A DNA stretch of 15,046 nucleotides from Peptococcaceae bacterium (GTDB lineage Bacteria; Bacillota; Peptococcia; DRI-13; UBA5745), in NCBI GenBank assembly GCA_031264885.1, contig JAISDM010000107.1:1-15046 (forward strand). Direction: 5' to 3'. The position numbers and the translations under genes were made by a program. Of this stretch, positions 13,887 through 15,046 are shown one piece after another. Below the pieces are notes generated by a model. The model ran no database searches. It was not told the DNA's origin and was given only the letters and a program-made list of their open reading frames with translations. Position 1 is the stretch's first letter. Every line of letters starts with the position of its first letter.

Positions 13887-14060
13887 GTCCGAAAACGCAA
13901 TATCTTTGCAGCGAAACACAACATGGAAACGCACCCGAATTATTTCTTGGCTTGTCTTTCGCCCGTCATTCCGGGCTTGTCCCGGAATCCAAAAATGATA
14001 AACGAAGGAACCTGGATTCTGAGACAAGCCCAGAATGACAAGATATGATAGTTTTCGGAC
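13887..14060. repeat. Nested inverted-repeat element, MITE-like
   Basis: A 28-bp imperfect inverted repeat (13964-13991 with 14013-14040, 21-nt loop) begins GTCATTCCGGGCTTGTC on the left and would fold into a long hairpin. It lies inside an outer pair, GTCCGAAAAC (13887-13896) and GTTTTCGGAC (14051-14060), whose similarity goes on to ATATCTT on the inner side. The inner motif resembles the GTCATTCC...GGAATCC dispersed repeats known from many bacteria. No coding sequence lies inside. Confidence 0.65.
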
Positions 14061-14153
14061 AATCTGGCCCGAAATCCGGATCCGCCCGTATTTGCTCAGG
14101 TGCGTTTCGCTAAATCATGCCAAACTGTTCCCTGTGTTCGCCGCAAACATTGG

Positions 14154-14182
14154 TTGACAAACCCCGTTTGCTATATTACAAT
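14154..14182 (+). promoter_or_regulatory. Promoter of the ATPase gene
   Basis: A perfect TTGACA (14154-14159), a 17-nt spacer and TACAAT (14177-14182; 5 of 6) give a start near 14189. The spacer contains a small dyad CAAAC-CCC-GTTTG (14158-14170), and the -10 lies inside the left arm of the big palindrome. Confidence 0.75.
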
Positions 14183-14220
14183 ATACTATATCACGATATA
14201 GTATATTGTAATATAGCAAA
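14167..14220. repeat. 54-bp perfect palindrome, likely operator of the ATPase gene
   Basis: Arms 14167-14192 and 14195-14220 are 26-bp perfect reverse complements separated by AC. Each arm is itself a dyad: TATATT-AC-AATATA (14172-14185) and TATATT-GT-AATATA (14202-14215). With the central dyad CTATATC-AC-GATATAG these form three dyads centred at 14178.5, 14193.5 and 14208.5, exactly 15 bp apart. The palindrome spans the -10, the start point and the leader, and stops 1 bp before the GGAGG ribosome site. Since transcription should start near 14189, the RNA would hold only one arm, so a DNA-level role (repressor sites) fits better than an RNA hairpin. Confidence 0.9.
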
Positions 14221-14234
14221 TGGAGGCACGCGTT

Positions 14235-15046
14235 ATGTTTATCGGAAGACAGCGCGAACTTGGCGAACTAAAGAGACTTTACGATACGGACCGGTTTCAA
14301 TGCGTCGTTATGTACGGCCGCAGACGTGTCGGCAAAACGGCGCTTATCAATGAGTTTATCAAAGACAAAGACGCCATATATTTCACAGGCCAGGAAACGA
14401 ATGCCAAAGAAAATCTGGAGGGACTGAGCCGCAGTATTTTTGCGCGCTCAAACGAGTTTCCATCCGCGGCGCCGGTCTTTGCCGGTTTCAGCGAGGCGTT
14501 GGGTTCCGTTTTTAAACTTGCGGAAAACCGGCGGCTGGTATTTGTTATGGACGAATACCCCTACCTTGCCGCAAGTTACCGCGGAATTTCCTCCCTGCTT
14601 CAGACCTGTATCGATCAAAACAAAGAAAGCTCCCAGCTGTTCATCATCCTCTGCGGCTCGTCCCTTTCCTTCATGGAAAATCAGATTCTGGGCTATCAAA
14701 GTCCGCTGTACGGCCGGAGAACCGCACAGTTCAGAATCCTCCCATTTGACTTCGAGCAGACAAAGCAGTATTTTGACGGCGGACATTTCAGCAAGGAAGA
14801 TATCGCCCTGCTTTACGGCGTCACGGGCGGCGTCCCCCTGTATCTGTCCCTGATTGATAAGCAACTCAGTGTTTCCGATAATATTAAACTGAACTTCCTG
14901 TCTCCAACCGGGTACCTGTTTGAGGAACCCGGGAATCTGGTAAAACAGGAGTGCAGGGAACCGGCGCAGTACAACGCGATTATCAAGGCCATTGCGGGCG
15001 GCGCTTCGCGTCTATCGGAAATCGCGGGAAAAACCGGACTGGAGAC
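14235..15046 (+). CDS. ATPase_2/DUF234-type P-loop ATPase, N-terminal 270 residues
   Basis: The gene runs open from ATG 14235 past the window end, so the C-terminus is missing. It starts MFIGRQRELGELKRLY, with Walker A GRRRVGKT (28-35), Walker B LVFVMDEYPYL (D106/E107), a sensor-like IILCGSSLSFM, and YGRRTAQFRILPFDFEQT, an order typical of the archaeal-type ATPase family (ATPase_2), which often carries a DUF234 domain at the C-terminus. Residues 245-270 (QYNAIIKAIAGGASRLSEIAGKTGLE) look like the start of a winged-helix segment, as seen in these proteins before DUF234. Members are STAND/AAA-related P-loop proteins of uncertain function, frequent in several copies in clostridial and archaeal genomes. 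GGAGG (14222-14226) stands 8 nt before the ATG. Its promoter lies in a 54-bp palindrome. Confidence 0.88.
   Translation, partial: MFIGRQRELGELKRLYDTDRFQCVVMYGRRRVGKTALINEFIKDKDAIYFTGQETNAKENLEGLSRSIFARSNEFPSAAPVFAGFSEALGSVFKLAENRRLVFVMDEYPYLAASYRGISSLLQTCIDQNKESSQLFIILCGSSLSFMENQILGYQSPLYGRRTAQFRILPFDFEQTKQYFDGGHFSKEDIALLYGVTGGVPLYLSLIDKQLSVSDNIKLNFLSPTGYLFEEPGNLVKQECREPAQYNAIIKAIAGGASRLSEIAGKTGLE

Larger units (their letters stand above)
13728..14153. other. Long non-coding, repeat-filled stretch between M56 and ATPase genes
   Basis: No credible gene is seen in this gap. It holds a 7-bp hairpin with a 3-nt loop (GCAGTTT-CGA-AAACTGC, 13765-13781) without a T-run, which may end the M56 transcript, then repeat locus 4 and a second inverted-repeat structure (13887-14060). 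From 14061 to 14153 only GGTGCGTTTC (14099-14108) stands out: it is the reverse complement of 13926-13935. Confidence 0.6.

Noticed and set aside
14117..14353. A 78-codon plus-strand frame across the palindrome
   Set aside because: It runs out of frame through the promoter and the start of the ATPase gene, which has a good ribosome site and clear P-loop motifs.

Overview
The window looks like a piece of a Gram-positive, Bacillota/Clostridia-type chromosome with fairly high GC. The evidence is AGGAGG-type ribosome sites, sigma-A-like promoters (TTGACA-N17-TATAAT variants), a clostridial-type small FeoA, a BlaR1-like M56 peptidase, and CtsR-type heptad repeats upstream of dnaK. Species cannot be named from the sequence. 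The left two thirds is mostly housekeeping; the right third (after about 11940) is accessory and full of repeats.

Layout. 1-417: 3' end of an ABC exporter ATPase. 418-687: a repeat locus. 688-1617 (minus): a zinc M14 carboxypeptidase, divergent from 1750-4488 (plus), a large secreted protein joining a GHL10/YngK-like glycosidase domain to an Amidase_3 domain. Together these suggest a cell-wall turnover locus. 4485-4706 (minus): an orphan feoA whose stop codon overlaps the amidase stop. 4812-4973: a second repeat locus. 4980-6010 (minus): a two-gene operon of a YbjQ/UPF0145 protein and a lipoprotein thermonuclease, joined by an ATGA overlap. 6011-6339: a regulatory region with three evenly spaced CtsR-like operators. 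6340-11939 (plus): dnaK, a zinc-finger-less dnaJ/cbpA and clpB, a disaggregation-chaperone operon with no grpE, hrcA or CIRCE in view.

The right part holds an M56 (BlaR1-like) membrane peptidase with a DUF4825-like C-terminus instead of a penicillin sensor. It sits between two inverted copies of a REPIN-like repeat (11962-12137 and 13776-13881). A second inverted-repeat structure follows (13887-14060). Last comes the 5' part of an ATPase_2/DUF234-type ATPase gene, whose promoter is built into a 54-bp perfect palindrome (14167-14220) made of three dyads spaced 15 bp apart.

The main things to follow up are the REPIN-like family with long outer flanks (four loci in 15 kb), the M56 cassette enclosed by two of its copies, the palindromic promoter of the ATPase, the CtsR-like operator array, and the glycosidase-amidase fusion beside the M14 peptidase. 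No RNA genes, CRISPR array, transposase or integrase were seen. All functional calls rest on motif recognition by eye; no database search was run.
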